A stretch of DNA of 64,000 bases from NCBI GenBank assembly GCA_905147135.1, contig LR990060.1, forward strand, positions 13,656,001 through 13,720,000, in the 5' to 3' direction. The notes below the pieces were generated by a model, which was not told the origin of the DNA, searched no databases, and saw only the letters and a list, made by a program, of their open reading frames with translations. The DNA comes from Blastobasis lacticolella. Taxonomy: Eukaryota > Arthropoda > Insecta > Lepidoptera > Blastobasidae. Both the position numbers and the translations under genes were made by a program. Numbering within the stretch: position 1 is the stretch's first letter; every line of letters begins with the position of its first letter. Positions 31,640 to 42,740 of the stretch are shown here, one piece after another.

Positions 31640-32310
31640 GTTTGAGAGAGGCTGCCCACTAAAGCGCTCCATCTAAAATACTTTTAATTATATTTTAATT
31701 TCATTTTATTATTTGATTAGCCATAATTTTTTATTATTTAATTATAAATGATCGGATCATGCACTGCATTGCATTATCTTAAATATGTACCTACTTAATT
31801 CTTGAAATTTGGAGTATGAGAGTTGGGACCAAAGATAAAGATTTTGAGGTTCCTGTGGCAAACCCAATGACCAAACGAAGATAGACGCGAACATGCCATA
31901 TTTAAGGAAAATATAGTCCGTCCAAGCACCGCCGAGCCACGGATAATGCTTAAAAAACAATTATTACTATCTCAATGTGGCTATTTAGTTATTTGTGAGG
32001 TCGCATACGTACTAAATGGTACGATCAAATACGCTCGACGCTCAATATCAAGCTGTACGATGCACTCCATGTTTCCAAGGACATACACCGGTGGAGAGCC
32101 ATCGTAAAGCAAAAGCTGCCTATTCATCGGGGTATTCACGACTCTCAGTAATGAGGAACACGACACGAGGAGCGGCTTATGGCTGTTTGGAGCAGTTTAT
32201 GATGTGCATTCAAAACGGCTCAGGCCATATATAATTTCCAAGAACAAAATTCATTAGATCGATATTGCCACCAATATTCCAGGGGACTTAATGTGACGGT
32301 AGTTACATTA
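31640..32310. other. Unassigned intergenic DNA
   Basis: AT-rich. No gene or recognised repeat seen. Confidence 0.35.
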
Positions 32311-32317
32311 GCATAAC

Positions 32318-32668
32318 GGAGTGTCGGTGACCGAGTGGCAAAGGGGACTCGTAAGTGAGAGATATTGGGTTCGAATTCCTTGGTACATATAAACTACTCT
32401 TTTTTGAGTTATGTAGGTACATTAGTTGAATGCTAACCGATGGTCTTACGGTGAGGGTAAACATCGTGATGAAACCTGCACCTTAAGGCGACTGAACGTG
32501 TAACCATTATCCAATCTGGTCAGGTTTCTCTGTTAGCAGGGTCACGGAGGCCAAAAGATAGTCGCTCCACTCTAATAATCTGATATGACAAATCCTGGAC
32601 CATGGTCAAGACGGACGCCGGGCTCTCGTGCGCGAGATCACAACGAGGACATTAACGCCGAGATGATT
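32318..32668 (+). mobile_element. SINE-B, full-length
   Basis: gagtgtcggtgaccgagtggc A-box region, gggttcgaattcc B box, body with gttatgtaggtacattagttg, catcgtgatgaaacctgcac, cgctccactctaataatctg and catggtcaagacgg, ending ttaacgccgagatgatt. Confidence 0.83.
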
Positions 32669-32669
32669 A

Positions 32670-33395
32670 TTCAGTTACATTTGTATAACATCAACCGGTT
32701 CTGAGATCCTAAAAATAAATTGGCTTTGTGTTGAGAATACAAGACATGTAGGTAAGTATCTATAATTCGGTATGATGGCCCATCGAGTAATACCAGCATA
32801 ATCAAAAACGCATACTGCACATTTATACGAAGATAACCTACTGGTATTTCTCCTACTGTGCCCACAACGTCTAATTAGCTTCCACGTTCGGAAACAAATG
32901 GTTTCACTCAGACGTTTTGCGTCCGTTCAAAAATACCGCGTCTGCTTGTCTGTCCCGCTAATTTGATATTTAATTCTTGCTTTGGAGACATATATTAATT
33001 GAAAGACGTAGGGGTTCAGTGTTGTTTTACCGGTGGCAGGAATTCGTCAAGCCTAAGACGTCGGCCTGGATTGCTATGTCTCTTTTTTCTGCTTGTTTTT
33101 CTAAGCTTGACGCATCGCAGTATTTATAATCTAACATATATCTAAGGGATTTTTTTCATACTTGTCTCTTTGGATCAAACAATGGGTGTGTTTGTACGAA
33201 TGTATACTGGTTTAGGTAGGTTATCTACGCATAACTCTATAATCTAATAAAGTTGGTAAGTAATTTTAATTTTGTTGGTAAGTAGTAAAAAACAATGGCT
33301 GGACTTGACTGCTGGGATAATGACGTACTTATTGAATTAAAGTATTTATATAATTTTTACTTGTAAGATAGATAAATTCTTAAATAGGTAGTTAA
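32670..33395. other. Unassigned intergenic DNA
   Basis: No supported feature. Confidence 0.3.
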
Positions 33396-33620
33396 ATTAA
33401 AGAAAGAAAGAAAGAAAGTAAATATTTATTTCAAAGAACGCCACGACATGATAATTTACATTTAACACAAAAAGTACATAAAACACGCTCACACAAGAAT
33501 AATTTATTTTAGACACAAAAAAAAAACATTTACAAAAAATATTTTAGACAAAAGAACTGACAAAAACCATTACTAGTTGGGCAAAGGCGGCCTTATCGCT
33601 ACAAGCGATATTATTATTAT
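33396..33620 (-). mobile_element. LINE 3' untranslated end
   Basis: Begins with an (AAAG)n run (tail on the minus strand), then tatttatttcaaagaacgcc and gcggccttatcgctacaagcg, which I associate with CR1-type lepidopteran LINE tails. Confidence 0.5.
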
Positions 33621-33689
33621 TATATTTTAAACTAACTCACTTCATACTTTATTTATTGATATCATAAAGCCCACGACAAAGTCTAAATA

Positions 33690-33880
33690 ATACTCAAGGA
33701 TTTCCCAAACTACTAAACTGTTCTTAATGAAATACGTACTCAAAACAGCTCGCTTAAACCGGCTTTCAAATCAATAAAATCGCATCGAAATCGGCCCATC
33801 CGTTCGGGAGCTACGACGGCGCAGACAGACACACATGTACATACCTACGTCAACACCCATATTTTTTCCTCTGGGGCCAA
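33690..33880. repeat. Repeat G, copy 3
   Basis: ccaaactactaaactgttc...ccggctttcaaatc...cgatcgg-type stretch...gcagacagacacacatg...cttctggggc-type end. Confidence 0.5.
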
Positions 33881-34202
33881 AAACGACAAAATCAATAAAG
33901 TATTTCATGCATAAAAACAATATTTCTCGTGTTAAAAAAAACATCCGCATTCCAAAAAGCATTTCGAGCGTTTCATCTCTTTGGCGGATCAAATTGACAA
34001 ACAAAACACGGTGTGGAATTTCGTTCGTTATTTGTTTTCAAGAGACGCTGTTACGCAATTTGAGGCACTTTTTATTAAAAGTACTACAACTGTAATAGGT
34101 ACTAACAACTGAAACGCGTCTAACTAACTAACACTTTGTGAAAAGGGTTTTTGGAGGTGGTATTGCGATCCAGTTACTATTCAAACGAGTCATTAGTAAA
34201 TC

Positions 34203-34306
34203 GGCCGTGGTGTCCGGCAGAGTAGAATAGCACCAATCCCTTACACTCGTGGGTGTCGTACAAGGCGACTAATGTTTTCGAGGCAACAAATCTAGAGTTA
34301 CGACCT
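34203..34306 (+). mobile_element. SINE-C 5' part, truncated by SINE-A
   Basis: ggccgtggtgtccggcagagtag...cgactaatgttttcgaggcaac. The copy stops where SINE-A begins. Confidence 0.7.
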
Positions 34307-34510
34307 GACGACCTGAGTGGACCAGTAGTCAACATAGTAGTCACAGTCTGCCACGCAAGAGGTCCCAGATTCGATTCCAGACCGAGCAGAAATTTAAATG
34401 ATGAATTTTGATTTCTGTAAGGGTCTGGTTCTATACATGTACAAAAGAATATAATATAGTTTATCAGTTGTCCAGCACCCATAACACACCCTTTGCTTAC
34501 TTTTTTTTTA
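34307..34510 (+). mobile_element. SINE-A, 3'-truncated
   Basis: gacgacctgagtgg head, diverged B box (agattcgattcc), body to aacacaccctttgcttac. The gatggcgc block is missing. Confidence 0.75.
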
Positions 34511-34690
34511 ATTAGTCTAGCTAGGCATTTGACCGCCATCTTACCTGATGGTAAGTGACGATGCGGCCGAAGATGGAGCATGCCTGTCTAGGAACAGCCT
34601 ATTCACTCTAGCCTTGAAGGCATCCAAATTATAGTGATCAGGGAACACACTCGCAGGCAACGTTAAGCCCGCTCCACATGTGGACAGGAC
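34510..34690 (-). mobile_element. LINE tail family K, inverted copy
   Basis: gaccgccatcttacctgatggtaagtgacgatgcggcc...ggaacagcctattcactctagccttgaagg...cagggaacacactcgcagg. This is the uninterrupted counterpart of the copy at 51495-51750. Confidence 0.65.
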
Positions 34691-35088
34691 AGTTACGCGG
34701 GAACACGAGAATGTAGAGGTAGTATTCGTGTAGTCCCGTGCATATTTGGCATGTCTCGCCTATTTCATAGACTAAGTAGAGATAGTTTGTTGTCGTCTCG
34801 ATTCGATCGATTTTATATTTATATTCCTAGCGCTTTTTCCCGTAACAGGTTCGGGGTACTCTTGACCATGATCCAGGATATTAGTAGATCAAGTAATTAC
34901 AGTAGAGCAGCTGCCATCACCTCTGTTACCCTGTTTACAGTAGATTACTGATATTACACCGATGAATCGATGAAATGTCGCGCGTTTTGACACCACCACA
35001 TCCCTAATAGGCGAGAATGTAGAGGGTCGACCTAAGTCCCGGCAAAAGTTTCGCCGGAAGTTTCGGCGAACATGTGGAGCGCGCTTTA
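34668..35088. mobile_element. Possible MITE with cgctccacatgt ends
   Basis: cccgctccacatgtgg at the left and acatgtggagcgcgc at the right. Carries a SINE-B fragment (34845-34935) inside. No TSD assigned. Confidence 0.45.
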
Positions 35089-35089
35089 A

Positions 35090-35489
35090 TAGTGCGCATT
35101 ATAAAGGTTGAACCAAATCGGCGCAGTGTCTAAGCATATTTATTTTATCATTTACGTTTGCTATCTGAAATTGACAGTAATATCGATTGGCAGGACTGGT
35201 GATAGATCTTCGGGAGCTCAAATGGAATCAGAATCACGGTACGCAGGATTTACTTTGTTATTTATTATCGAGAGAAGGCATTGGGCAACCTGACAGCTAT
35301 CTCTGAGATGGGATTTCGCTTGACGTGAAGGGCGTACTGCGTAGCTGTATATCGTTCGTGTGCGGTGTTACACGACTCGACCGAGTCCGTGAGTCTAATC
35401 GTGGTAGCCTTGGCGTGAAAGTAATTTGTTTTGGTTTAATATTTGTTTAATAGTTTATTGCACAGAATAATGACGACGATGATGATGAT
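35090..35489. other. Unassigned intergenic DNA
   Basis: No supported feature apart from a gatgatgatg run just before the SINE-A dimer. Confidence 0.3.
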
Positions 35490-35790
35490 GACGACCTGAG
35501 TGGCTCAGTGGTCTGCCATGCAAGAGGTCCCGGGTTCGATTCCCGGCCGGGCAGAAATTGAAATGATGATGACGACCTGAGTGGCTCAGTGGTCTGCCAT
35601 GCAAGAGGTCCCGGGTTCGATTCCCGGTCGGGCAGAAATTGAAATGATGAATTTTAATTTCTGTTACGGGTCTGGGTGTGGTATGTATAATAAGTATGTA
35701 TTTAAAAGTATTTAAGTAGTATATCAGTTATCTACCACCCATAGCACAAGCTTTGCTTAGTTTGGGGCTAGATGACGAATATTTATTTAT
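35490..35790 (+). mobile_element. SINE-A with duplicated tRNA-like head
   Basis: Two heads (acgacctgagtggctcagtgg...cgggttcgattcccgg...gcagaaattgaaatgatg) start at 35491 and 35572, an 81-bp direct repeat differing by one base in the B-box arm. A single body follows, ending near the gatga(c) block and a (TTTA)n tail at about 35780-35800. Confidence 0.85.
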
Positions 35791-35799
35791 TTATTTAAT

Positions 35800-36590
35800 G
35801 GCAATAGATACAAAACAAATGTATATATGACACAAAAGGCAAATATATATACATTTAACATTTAAGGCAAATATTTATACAGAGAAGAATAAAATTCTTT
35901 CAGCAGGGCAACAGCATAAAGAACATGTTGATTAGAAGCAGTTAGGACGTGCACAATTAAAAACTGAGATTTTTTTTAATTAATAAAGAAATATGAGTAA
36001 AATAAAACAAAAAGGTACAAACATTTTTTTAAATATCTCAGGAAAAAAAACTTATTAGACTTTAAAGTTGCGATTGCTAGAATAATTTCGTTGGGAGTGC
36101 GAATTCGTGCGTGCCTCACAGCTAGATTTGATTAGAAAATATGTAAACTCATATATTCTATAACTCAGTCATATTTTGACGGATTTTGAAAAAAATGTCA
36201 CTGGTTTGTTAGTTTTGCTCTAAATTTTAAATATGGCAATATTTACATTAGGAAACACCCTCATTGTCCCGAATATACGTACACAGTTACAAACATTGCA
36301 AGTTAAATAAAAGCTTGCAAAATAATACTTTCATCTTAACAAAACAAAATTTACATTTCACCTAACAACAATAAGGCAGAAAGCAAACCAATCCGGAACA
36401 CAACTGTCTTGAACAAATATTTCTATTCATATTTGCGGGATGCCGCATTGAACTCTTGAATCCTCAATAATGGGGTCAGGAAAGAAAAAATGCGGGTAAG
36501 TACGAATAGGGCTGCGTAGTGAGGTTCCGTACACCATCCGACGGTTATTGTATTACAGTACATTATTATTACGTATTATAACTTTAAGAG
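35800..36590. other. AT-rich intergenic DNA
   Basis: Possibly a LINE 3' untranslated region in reverse (35811-36060). No coding sequence or tail could be fixed. Confidence 0.3.
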
Positions 36591-36592
36591 AG

Positions 36593-36710
36593 TCGGTGGC
36601 CTAGTGGCTGCAGGTCATACTCGTGAGCGAGAGGTACCGAGTTCGATCCCCAGCGGCCCATGTACCAATGACATTTTTCTGAGTTATGTACTTTATGTCA
36701 GTTATGTACA
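36593..36710 (+). mobile_element. SINE-B head fragment
   Basis: gagtcggtggcctagtggctgc...cgagaggtaccgagttcgatcc...ttttctgagttatgtac, with gttatgtac duplicated at the end. Confidence 0.7.
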
Positions 36711-36716
36711 TACTGA

Positions 36717-36945
36717 CTGACGATCTGAGTGGTTCAGTTGGTGAACATGTCGAGATGCCACACAGATGTCCTGGGTTCTATTTCCGGCCGGGCACAAATT
36801 GAAATTATAAATTTTAAAGTATGGATTTAGAAAATATATAAGAAGTTTATCAGTATTCTGGCACCCATAACACAAGACTAGAACTCTATGGGGCTAGATG
36901 GCGCTGTGTGTGTCCAAGCATATTTATTATTTATTTATTTAATGC
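36717..36945 (+). mobile_element. SINE-A copy
   Basis: tgacgatctgagtggttcag head, ggttctatttccgg (decayed B box), body with ggctagatggcgctgtgtg and a (TTTA)n tail. Confidence 0.8.
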
Positions 36946-36949
36946 TCCT

Positions 36950-38257
36950 ACTCCCCAAGGTGGAATATTCACCAGTTCCTAAAAAATCTCTCTCACAGAC
37001 CAATAAACCAGAGCGACTTAATAAGGGTTCCGTTTTTTCTTTCATAGGGCAGGGATTCCCGAATAGCAACAATGGGGCCACGCGAATGCCAGGTGCGTGG
37101 GGCGCCGGGGCCATAATTTTGGGCCCATTGTCCCTGCCACGGGCCCACAGTGCCACAATGAAGGGTTGCCATGATTGAAAGTATTTGGGGAAGAAATGTG
37201 TGATTTTTATGTAGGCTTATTTTGTAAAAATATGGGTTTTGATTGGAAGAACAGGATGTGTAATTTCTTTGTAGGCTTATTTTAAGTATGCTTTTTGATT
37301 GGAAATAATATGCTCTAATTTATTTATGTCAAAATATAAAATATGTCTTAGATATTAACATTGAAAATATCTGATTATCGATGTTATAGTGAAAATTATA
37401 GTTTAATGGTTTTATTGTTAATAAATTTTTCGATAATTAGCTAAAGTTTACGTTTCGTTTGTCAAAAGTTGTACATCCCTAAAAAATCTATGAGTAGGTA
37501 TAATAATTTTAAATTAAATTAAATTAAATGTCATTTCTTTCAGGTACATTCAAGATATAAAATTAGCGTGTAGTAGCGTGAGCGTTTCTTGTAGCATCTA
37601 TCTGTGTTATCACAAATAAAATAAATTGATATAGAAATTGAGAATATTGTACAGGAATAATTGTTATCATTGATGGGATAAGTGTTTTAAATAATTGTTT
37701 TATAACGAATTATTGGTTTGCATTTCTTCACAATAAGATTAGTCAAAAAACCTCGTTAACTTTTCGTTTTTTTGGTTGCCGTTTTTGTCCTATTACATGG
37801 CAAAGGAAAAGTTTGAAAATCGTAACCAATTTAAAAAATTTAAATCAAAGTACAGTAACGACTAAATTAACTGAACTGAATATCCCTAATATCCGTGCAG
37901 CGTAGTCACCCTAGAAATTAGGGTAGGTCAACAATAGTGAAGTTTGCGCTTCTAGTGGTAGGGTGTAACATTCCATGGAGATTTAATCCAAAATATTAAC
38001 AATTACCCTATTATCCATGGGGGTACTAATTGTTGATTTATTTAACGCTTAGTTTAGTTGGTGAAGTGCGTTGTTGCATTTTGTAGGAAGCGATGGCCTT
38101 TTTATAAAATTTATTTTTGTAACGCACAGTCGATGTTCAAATTACATAGAATAAAACAAAAATTGTTTAGTGAAATAAATATTCACTCTGGATAAAAATA
38201 AATTAAATAATGCTAATACTAATTTGGGGGACAATAAATCTAAATTATTAAATAATA
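36950..38257. other. Intergenic DNA, mostly unassigned
   Basis: 37000-37180 has a GC-richer patch with overlapping short ORFs. An (AAATT)n run at about 37508-37530 followed by gtcatttctttcaggtac looks like a reversed LINE tail. Two sequences of related type occur at 5310-5345. No gene. Confidence 0.35.
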
Positions 38258-38345
38258 TTATAAATACAAAACTTGCCCTAAGCCCTTTGGAGAGGGAATT
38301 GTTCCCAAAAGACTGGCCGCATTGCCTCGCTGTATCGCGACGAAT
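38258..38345 (-). pseudogene. Relic of the zinc-finger/nuclease-like ORF, C-terminus
   Basis: Minus strand FVAIQRGNAASLLGTIPS, ending QVLYL and a stop. This corresponds to the IQRGNAASFLGTIP end of the ORF at 25666-26700. Confidence 0.7.
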
Positions 38346-38384
38346 AATAATTCAACAATAAATATTACATGGGTACACAGGATA

Positions 38385-38745
38385 ACCTTAAAGGATAATA
38401 TTAAGAGAGGTAGGGCATAGCGGGGTATCCCGTTCGAATTAAACTCGCCCGACTGGAGAAGTACCTCCACCTTACAGAATACCGCAGCTAAACAATAATC
38501 TTTTAAATAGTATTGTGTTTCTGCCGGTTAGTAAGGTTACCAGTGCTCCATGGGGCGGGAATTCGGAGAACCGTCTTTGGCAGTGGAGGGACATTTGCCT
38601 TTTTGCTGCCATAGTAACGTGTTATAGAGGTGTGCAACGCATTGGCGATACTCTCGGTGTTGCTAATGTCTATAGGCAGTGGACCACTTTCCATCAGGTG
38701 GCCCGCTTGCCTTTTTGCCTACTGCATGACATAAATAAATAACCT
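38385..38745 (-). repeat. LINE-tail repeat E, inverted long copy
   Basis: Complement of the 14340 and 49010 copies: ggtagggcatagcgg...ggaggtacttc-type end...tttctgccggttag...gtggcccgcttgcc. It begins about 40 bp beyond the relic at 38258, so the two may belong to one rearranged element. Confidence 0.6.
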
Positions 38746-38756
38746 CTCATCTCATG

Positions 38757-38812
38757 GGAGAGGCCCTAAGTCCTGCAGTGGACTGTTATGGACTGTGATG
38801 ATGATGATGATG
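38757..38812 (+). mobile_element. SINE-C 3' end
   Basis: ggagaggccctaagtcctgcagtgg...actgtgatgatgatgatgatgg. Confidence 0.65.
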
Positions 38813-38814
38813 GG

Positions 38815-39350
38815 CTTTTTACATTTTACAACGCTAGTTTTTATTCACTCCTGACGAAATAATAAGGTGTTATAAATTGTGTGGATCTAATATGGCTCTG
38901 TGGCGGTGTGTGCCTGTTTGTGGTATCGTAGCAAACGAACGGATAGACCAATTTGGATATGGTTTCCTCTATTCGAAAGCCAGTTTAATTGAGATAGTTC
39001 TTAGCTTTGTTTCATTGCTGCTTTGGCTCTTCAGAATTGTATGTACTCGTAATGAGTTGGTACTAAACCGCGCAATAAAGGCTTGTTATGAAAACTGTGT
39101 TACTACTTTGAGAACCTTATTTTACTCTCTGCTCACAAAACCGAGTACAGAACCCTAATCCGGGGTCACAATCCACAAAATAGCGACAGACATACATTTT
39201 GACGCCACGTGTATTGGACACGCGGTTGCTAACGTTTCTGAGAAATACACATGTTGCCCCACAGTTGTATTCCGTGTCCTTGCATAGAATACTAATGTGG
39301 GTGCCATAAACATAATTTAGACTCATGAACATAACAACAGATTTTTGCAG
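38815..39350. other. Unassigned intergenic DNA
   Basis: Two ORFs of just over 90 codons on opposite strands (38877-39158, 39117-39404) show no domain. Repeat E debris begins at 39353. Confidence 0.3.
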
Positions 39351-39410
39351 TGGCAGTGGTGACCACTTCATATCAGGTTTGCCTGTTTGCCTACCGTGTG
39401 TCATAAAAAA

Positions 39411-39487
39411 AAAGCAGGATCATAGTCATCGCAGCCCCCGGGCCCTCGTGCGCGAGAGCACAACTGGGACATTAACGCCAAGATGAT
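39411..39487 (+). mobile_element. SINE-B 3' end
   Basis: caggatcatagtcatcgcagcccccgggccctcg...gggacattaacgccaagatgatt. Confidence 0.65.
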
Positions 39488-39497
39488 TATGATTGTT

Positions 39498-39680
39498 TAC
39501 TAGCGACCCACCCCGGCTTTGCACGTGAAGTAATCTTAACAAATCATTAAACCTTCCTCATGAATCTAATCTATTGGTGAAAACCGCATAAAAATCCGTT
39601 CAGTAGTTTTTGAGTTTATCGCAAACAGACTGACAGACAGACGCGGTATGGGACTTTGTTTTATAATATGTAGAGTTTTA
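39498..39680 (-). mobile_element. Lep1-like Helitron relic
   Basis: In reverse, ends with an actag terminus at about 39502 preceded by ccccggctttgcacg. The interior is ggtgaaaaccgcataaaaatccgttc and cagacagacgcgg, with a ttataatatgtag start. Short, non-coding. Confidence 0.55.
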
Positions 39681-39944
39681 TTGTTTCATTAAATCTATAG
39701 CTGTTTCACATTTTAAATTGGCGATGACGCTGTTAATGGTGTTATCGTAACAGATTGGCGTGGGTTCCTAGCGGTATTCGAATCTGCGTCATCAGCACAC
39801 ATGTCGTAACGCGTAACCACATAGACACCGCAACTTCCTTTGTGCATTCCGACAGAGCTATGGTTTGTCAAGGTTGTTGCCAGTAAAATTAGCCCATAAG
39901 ACACCCACGAGACGCGAGGAATAAGGAATGACGAAGGAGGAGGA

Positions 39945-40085
39945 GGTACGGCAAAGGAATGGAACGCGTTGCCTACGAGTGTGTTCCCTGATTATTATAA
40001 TCTGGATGCCTTTAAGGCTAGGCTGTTCTCTGCCTCATCATCACTTACCAACGTTTGGTAAAGGTGAGATGTTTATGAACCGATA
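39945..40085 (+). mobile_element. LINE tail family K, copy 2
   Basis: gaatggaacgcgttgcctacgagtgtgttccctg...ctggatgcctttaaggctagg. An internal deletion removes part of the FQDGHA stretch. Confidence 0.65.
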
Positions 40086-40089
40086 AATG

Positions 40090-40215
40090 CCTCTCTTTCA
40101 TAATCATAATCATAATCAAAATCATTTATTCAGTCATCACAGGTACATAAAGGTGGTAAATAATAATAGTAGCGGCTCCATGATGCGCCTTAAAGCATAC
40201 TAAATATTACAAATA
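40090..40215 (-). mobile_element. LINE 3' end family H, inverted copy
   Basis: (ATAATC)n then aaaatcatttattcagtc, cacaggtacataaaggtgg and cggctccatgatgcgcc. Complement of 22936-23036. Confidence 0.65.
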
Positions 40216-40358
40216 TCTTTTATATCTTTCTATCAGGTGTTTACGCTCAATTCAATCGTGACGCGATCCGAGAAAGTAACCGACAGAAAAACTCACGACA
40301 AGATTTATATAACATAATGTTTTAAACTATCGCGGTTATTATTACCTACACATTTTAA

Positions 40359-40547
40359 GGGTATGTTCCGGGTTTCCTACCGCGTACCTTTGTTGACGAG
40401 TAGCCCGATATTTCGATACAGTTGCAGTTGCAGTTGCGGATGACGGTCGTCCCGACAGTCGTCCCGTGACCATGATGCATGCAACTGTGTCGAAATATCG
40501 GGCTACTCGGCAACAAAGGTACGCGGTAGGAAACCCGGAACATACCC
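40359..40547. mobile_element. TTAA foldback MITE M3, copy 2 (uninterrupted)
   Basis: 189 bp between TTAA at 40355-40358 and 40548-40551. Arms of about 70 bp (gggtatgttccgggtttcc... and complement) enclose a short core with ttgcagttgcagttgc. No transposase. Confidence 0.87.
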
Positions 40548-40562
40548 TTAAAAAACAAAGGT

Positions 40563-40742
40563 TTGTATAGGTATATTCACACAAACATTTCCTAAACTAC
40601 TTAACCGATTTTAATGAGACAACCCGCATTGAAATTGGTTCATCCGTTCGGCGTCTACGATGGCACAAACCGACAAACACATATACAGAGAAACAGAGCC
40701 ACATATATCCACACTATGACCCCTTTTGTCTATAGTATAACA
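40563..40742. repeat. Repeat G, copy 4
   Basis: tcctaaactacttaaccgattttaatgag...cgttcggcgtctacgatggcacaaaccg...ccccttttgtc. Confidence 0.55.
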
Positions 40743-40744
40743 CC

Positions 40745-41200
40745 TAAGCTCTGGCTGCTCTGAGTTAGAATATGTTCTAATTAAAACTTAAAAAGTGGTT
40801 GTTAGAGCGCTCGAAACTTTTGACGAATTTTTTAATAGTAAGCTAGACATGAGCTTAAGGAACTTAAGTGACTACAAATTTTATTGTATTAATTGTATAA
40901 TTGTAAACGACATGAAATGTATTTTTTTATTATCATGTAAAATTATTATCTGTAAGTATTATCCTTTTATTTATAACGACATTAAAATATTTACAGTTAT
41001 AATAAAAATACATATACATTAATACCTACGTTTAAAATAGCAAACATATACACTAATACATTTAAAATAATACTACAAATAAAAAACTGTATTTGATTAT
41101 GACAATTTGTATCAGTATAATTTTACATTTATGAATAATTAATGAATAAAAGACAAAATGAAAGGGTATTTACATTGAAAGAAGAAGAAAAACAACAACA
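40745..41200. other. AT-rich unassigned DNA
   Basis: Very AT-rich. A 75-codon ORF at 40795-41022 is low complexity. Nothing supported. Confidence 0.3.
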
Positions 41201-41204
41201 AAAA

Positions 41205-41802
41205 AGCACTATAAAAACGCATAACAAATTAAAATGTCGTCCACACCGCTACTGCCCCCCGGAATTGTGCCCAGATTGAATAAATTGATAATGATTTGAT
41301 TATGATTATAACACCCTAAATAAATGAGCCCTCTTGTTTCGTCGCAGGTTAAAAGTAGGTACCTATGACTACTTTCCCCCACATCCTCGCGACACGGTGA
41401 CCCTTGCATTGCGGGTCGCGGTCGCGGGAAATCTATGACATATTTTATCTATCTAGAGGGATTTAGAGGAGCCACGTAATCTTAAGTTATTACCGCTAAT
41501 GTGATGTTAACTGATCTGTGACCACCGCTTTCAATAGAATCCAGCAACACTCGGGATCATGATTTTTCTATTCAGGCGTGTTCGGGTTTTATAGGACACA
41601 GGTTAACAAAAAAGCACTATACATGCGCATTAAAAATTAAAAATGTGTCCACACCGATACCCCCCCGAAATTGTGCTCAAAAAGAATTATGATTATGATT
41701 ATAACATCGCTCCTTTTTCATTGTAGCTTAAAAAGTAGGTACCCATGACTACTTTCCCCCACATCCTCGCGACACGGTGACCCGTGCATCGCGGGTGGGA
41801 GC
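41205..41802. repeat. Local direct duplication carrying the zinc-finger ORF tail
   Basis: Units at 41205-41435 and 41611-41802, 406 bp apart, share tgtccacaccg, ttatgattataac, aagtaggtacc, atgactactttcccccac and atcctcgcgacacggtgaccc. Both include the C-terminal codons of the zinc-finger/nuclease-like element on the minus strand: NLGTIPGGSSGVDDIL in the first, a shorter and more decayed version in the second. Confidence 0.75.
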
Positions 41803-42194
41803 CAACAGTTTCCGATCAGACTTGACCTAAATATATGACGCGAACGGGGACCGAATGCGCACGGGTTTAGCGTTCGGGGATCGGTCGCGGGATAGATGTG
41901 GGATGTTTTTACAAGCTTTTTATTATTATTTAATCTTCACTATTCGCGTACTGTACACATGTATGAAAGTTGTCCGTCAAAATTTGCAAACCATTTTTCG
42001 ACCATTTGTTGGTATCAGATTGAGCTGAAATTAGGTATAGATATGTAACTTGTATGACAATGCATTAATATAGTACCGTGCAACTGGTCTGATGATCGAG
42101 TCTGAAGGTGGTCATAGGAACTAAGATAACCCCATCGAGTTTGGGCTCTTTGAATGGGTTTGATGAGTTGGTACTATGTCGTGCGATAAAAGCA

Positions 42195-42325
42195 TTTTTT
42201 TATGTTATACGGCAGACAAACAGGCAAGCGGGCAACCTGATGGAAAGTGGTCACCGCCGTCTATCAGCAACACCAGGGGAGTCACCAATGCATTGCCCGC
42301 CTCTGAAGAGACCTCTAATATACCA
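42195..42325 (+). repeat. LINE-tail repeat E, short variant
   Basis: ggcagacaaacaggcaagcgg...cgcctctgaagagacctctaatataccatg. Confidence 0.6.
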
Positions 42326-42740
42326 TGTATATTTATTCTATCTACAGGGATGTAAATGAGACAGCCGGGGTCGTGATTTTTCTATTCTGGCCAGTTTCAG
42401 ATTTTATAGGATAACCTGATATGGGCGACAGTTACCGCCTTCCATCAGGTCGGCTTGTAATTCGAAAATTGACATAAAATCTATTTCGTTCAGCAATAGT
42501 GTGTGTGGCTTCGAACTACAGCAGATTATACACATTAACTTTATTTCTTATAACATTTATTAACCTAAACACCACCACAGAAATCAAATTTCTGTCCCTA
42601 CCACCTTATTATGTACGAGTACCTACATATTCACGGTGTATACCGGTTTCAAGAATAATTCATCCTGCCAACCTCTTTTGTGACATTCGCATAATGTCAT
42701 AACTGAATCAAGAATCAAGCCATGACGTTGAAAATTACAA

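Noticed and set aside
34177..34581. 134-codon minus-strand ORF
   Set aside because: A mosaic of SINE-C, SINE-A and LINE tail read in one frame by chance.
35491..35641. Possible true tRNA-Gly genes
   Set aside because: The B box is good, but the acceptor stem does not pair and a SINE body follows; these are SINE-A heads.
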